DNA of 23,022 nt from Gnetum montanum (lineage: Eukaryota; Streptophyta; Gnetopsida; Gnetales; Gnetaceae): contig MNCI01016352.1 of assembly GCA_015680685.1 (NCBI GenBank), positions 7,008-30,029 on the forward strand, written 5' to 3'. Every line of letters starts with the position of its first letter. Positions within the stretch are counted from its first letter, which is position 1. Under the pieces are notes generated by a model. The model ran no database searches, was not told where the DNA came from, and was given only the letters and a program-made list of their open reading frames with translations. The position numbers and the translations under genes were made by a program. Shown piece by piece: positions 20,994-23,022 of the stretch.

Positions 20994-21559
20994 TGCTAAG
21001 CTCTTCACCATGCTTGTTGAAGTGGCTAGTCAACGTTGGAGTGCATGAAGTGTTAAAATTTGGCTATTATGGCTTCCATGTTGGGGGGAGGGATGCAATT
21101 TCCATGCTGGGGAAAAACTTCCACATTGAGGGGGAAAGGTTTCTAAGCTGAGCATGTAGCCTCCACGCTACTGGTTGTGGGGGGTTAGAAGTTTCCAAGC
21201 TGAGGGAAAACCCCCCCTCTCCATGCTGGGGGTAGGTGAGATCTACCCCCTATAAGTGTTTCCACTATAGAAAAATGTATACCTCCCATAAAAGTCATAA
21301 AATTGCCATTTTTGGCATTCCAAAAGGTAATTTTGACCTCCTAAGCCCAAACATAGATACTAGGTGACCTTTTTCACTTAGGGAATGAGGCTTTGACCAC
21401 TTATGAAGTATTTTTTGGCCCCAAAAGTATAAAGTATGTGAAATTGCCCATTGTGGATTACAATGTTCACATTTACACTAAAATGTTTCCTTGGGTTTCA
21501 TGGGGTGAAAGCTACATGATGAAAATTAGCTATAAGATGCAAATTTTTGTGGTGTTTCA
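20994..21559 (-). repeat. Right LTR (5' LTR of the minus-strand element)
   Basis: Partner of 465-1070, starting TG (20994) and ending TTTCA (21559) on the plus strand. It has eight TTCCA(N3)T-type motifs between about 21070 and 21270, in nearly the same order as the left copy, with small insertions and deletions. Near-identity to the left copy is strongest over the last 230 bases, where about 32 differences were counted by eye. The bases after the terminal CA (ACTGG) do not match those before 465 (TCAAT), so no intact target-site duplication is seen. The inner edge is a judgement based on where similarity fades. Confidence 0.72.
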
Positions 21560-22740
21560 ACTGGTTCCATACCTTCCCAAACTTTGTAAGAAGCTTATTC
21601 CTCTTTTTGTTTACTTGAGGAAAAGTTTTCAATCGGTTGTTGGGTATGATGAATCATGGTTTGGATGCATCGATGAGGTTATGTTGATGTATCCCTGTTG
21701 ACACGACCCCATCGATGCATGGGGAGATGTGTTAATGCATATGCATTGATGGAGTATCTATGTTTAACTATATAAATGCACACACTCATCACATTTATGG
21801 CATCATTCATTTAGTAGTTTAACGAAGTTCTTGTAGTTTTCTTTTCTAATGATTAGAATATTTTCTAAGTGCCTGTAGTAGGAGTCAAGAAGTATACAAA
21901 TCCTTATTCGAACACTGATGTACCTAGACATTTCAATGTAATGGAAATAAAGATGAGCTTCTTGATAAACTTTGTAGCATTTGGAATTAGCTTAATATTT
22001 ACTTTAATACACTTTATGATTCATACAATTTACTTTAATGTCCTTAATTGATTAAATAAGAATTAATTAATACACATAAGTATGACCACCTCAAATATAA
22101 TGTTAATGCTTAGTAATCCCAGTAGTGTTAGCACTTGGTAACCTAGCAGCATTATAATGCATTCAGGATGTGTACAGTAGGTGGGACCAAATGCTTATGT
22201 TAGGAATTAGCTTAAAGCATTAGATAGTTATTAGATTAATGATCACTTAATCACTTTATTTTACACTTATTATAAAATAAACAAAAAATATAAAATGATA
22301 CAAATCATGTGCCTTCGTTACACTTAACCATATGCTTGCACTTATACAAGTGGAACCAAGAAGACAATGATCACATCCTTAGATTCACTATCCTAGATAA
22401 TGTGCACCTAGAGAACTATAGTCTACGGAATTTGACTAGATTGAACGTGAATGCTTGTAATTCATATGGTTGGGTGTAGGGACTACTTGCTGCTCATTAA
22501 GTTTTAAATTTAAAACTTCATCTTGAAAAGTTAATTTTTTCCCCAAAAGAAATCTTTTCTCCAAAGTGCCATTATAAACTTTTATAGGAATGTGTACTTC
22601 AACATTAAAATGCATTGTTGGATATAATTTGGTAAACTAGTCAAGAGCATGTTGACTTCTACTAACAAAATAACATATGAAGTTTAAAATTTTACCTTGA
22701 ATTATTGTTGCAAAAAAGGATTTTAAATATATTCTAGTTA
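21560..22740. other. Right flank, no gene recognised
   Basis: AT-rich DNA outside the element. Perfect 11-base inverted arms ATGCATCGATG and CATCGATGCAT lie at 21665-21675 and 21710-21720. On the minus strand, about 22680-22440 reads with only one stop, giving FNVEVHIPIKVYNGTLEKR-like residues; I do not recognise this segment and it may be a fragment of another repeat or chance. Confidence 0.4.
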
Positions 22741-22910
22741 TTTTCATTATGTTGGAAGTTTTGGTGTCCAAGCTTTACAACTATACAATAGAATTTGTTA
22801 CAAAAAACTAATAGTACATTTTCTTTCTGATGTCTTGTTTTCCAATTTATTCTTATGCACACTTATCATAACTAGTATATNGTTTTCATTATGTTGGAAG
22901 TTTTGGTGTC
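22741..22910. repeat. 28-bp direct repeat near an N
   Basis: An identical 28-base phrase starting TTTTCATTATGTTGG occurs at 22741-22768 and 22883-22910. The second copy begins two bases after the N at 22881. As at 14624, an ambiguous base next to duplicated sequence suggests an assembly join. Confidence 0.8.
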
Positions 22911-22945
22911 TGATGAGACCTGAAATGCTGTGGCGGTCGCCTTAA

Positions 22946-23016
22946 GGCACCCACGTTAACGCACCCACGATAAGGCACCCCTGTTGTATCATGGGCCGCG
23001 TTGTATCATGAGCCGC
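22946..23016. repeat. GC-rich short tandem repeats at the right end
   Basis: Three 14-base units (GGCACCCACGTTAA at 22946, CGCACCCACGATAA at 22960, GGCACCCCTGTTGT at 22974) run into two 17-base units (GTTGTATCATGGGCCGC at 22983, GTTGTATCATGAGCCGC at 23000) that differ at one base. Base composition here is clearly more GC-rich than the preceding kilobase, so this may be the edge of a different repeat. Confidence 0.8.
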
Positions 23017-23022
23017 GATATC

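Noticed and set aside
21393-21701. 102-residue plus-strand open frame crossing the right LTR edge
   Set aside because: It spans the boundary between LTR and unrelated flank, and the left LTR does not keep the frame, so it is chance.

Overview
This window looks like repeat-rich nuclear DNA from a large-genome seed plant, probably a gymnosperm, though the species cannot be fixed from the sequence. I see no intact host gene, tRNA, rRNA or CRISPR array. Nearly everything from about 465 to 21559 reads as one very large, old and heavily mutated Ty3/gypsy LTR retrotransposon of the Tat (Ogre/Retand-like) lineage, lying on the minus strand. Two related direct repeats (465-1070 and 20994-21559, roughly 85% identical by eye in their best-conserved part) serve as its LTRs. 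The lineage call rests on Tat-style reverse transcriptase motifs and on an extra RNase H domain (CTNN..AEYE) between the Ty3 RNase H and the integrase.

Read in the element's own direction (right to left), the layout is: 5' LTR (21559-20994); a long leader with G-rich tracts and an internal duplication (20993-18848); broken gag (18847-16827); broken protease (about 16800-15280); a spacer with a short repeated module (15064-14850); an antisense plus-strand multi-exon gene (10914-14477); an AT-rich repeat zone (about 10600-9340); an array of about eighteen 188-bp units (about 8745-5480); a spacer with the same module (5412-5036); broken pol with RT, RNase H, extra RNase H and integrase (about 4787-1321); the module again (1290-1202); a polypurine tract (1083-1071); and the 3' LTR (1070-465). 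Gag-protease and RT-integrase are normally adjacent, so about 10 kb of accessory DNA between them is unusual.

The most interesting content is the antisense gene. At least six exons can be followed through GT-AG introns that keep one reading frame, mostly in phase 1. The predicted protein has a central region resembling the plant mobile domain (PMD) found in MAIN/MAIL proteins and in some transposons, then an acidic segment, a coiled-coil-like region and a proline-rich tail. It carries many premature stops, as do gag and pol. Almost all are changes expected from cytosine deamination (CAA/CAG to TAA/TAG, TGG to TAG/TGA), which fits long-silenced methylated DNA.

A second theme is one short motif, approximately TTCCAYRYTRGG. 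It recurs in both LTRs, in the leader and, as facing pairs, in each unit of the 188-bp array. Both single-N positions (14624 and 22881) lie beside direct duplications and may mark assembly joins. The flanks (1-464 and 21560-23022) hold no recognisable gene; the last 80 bases change to GC-rich short tandem repeats.
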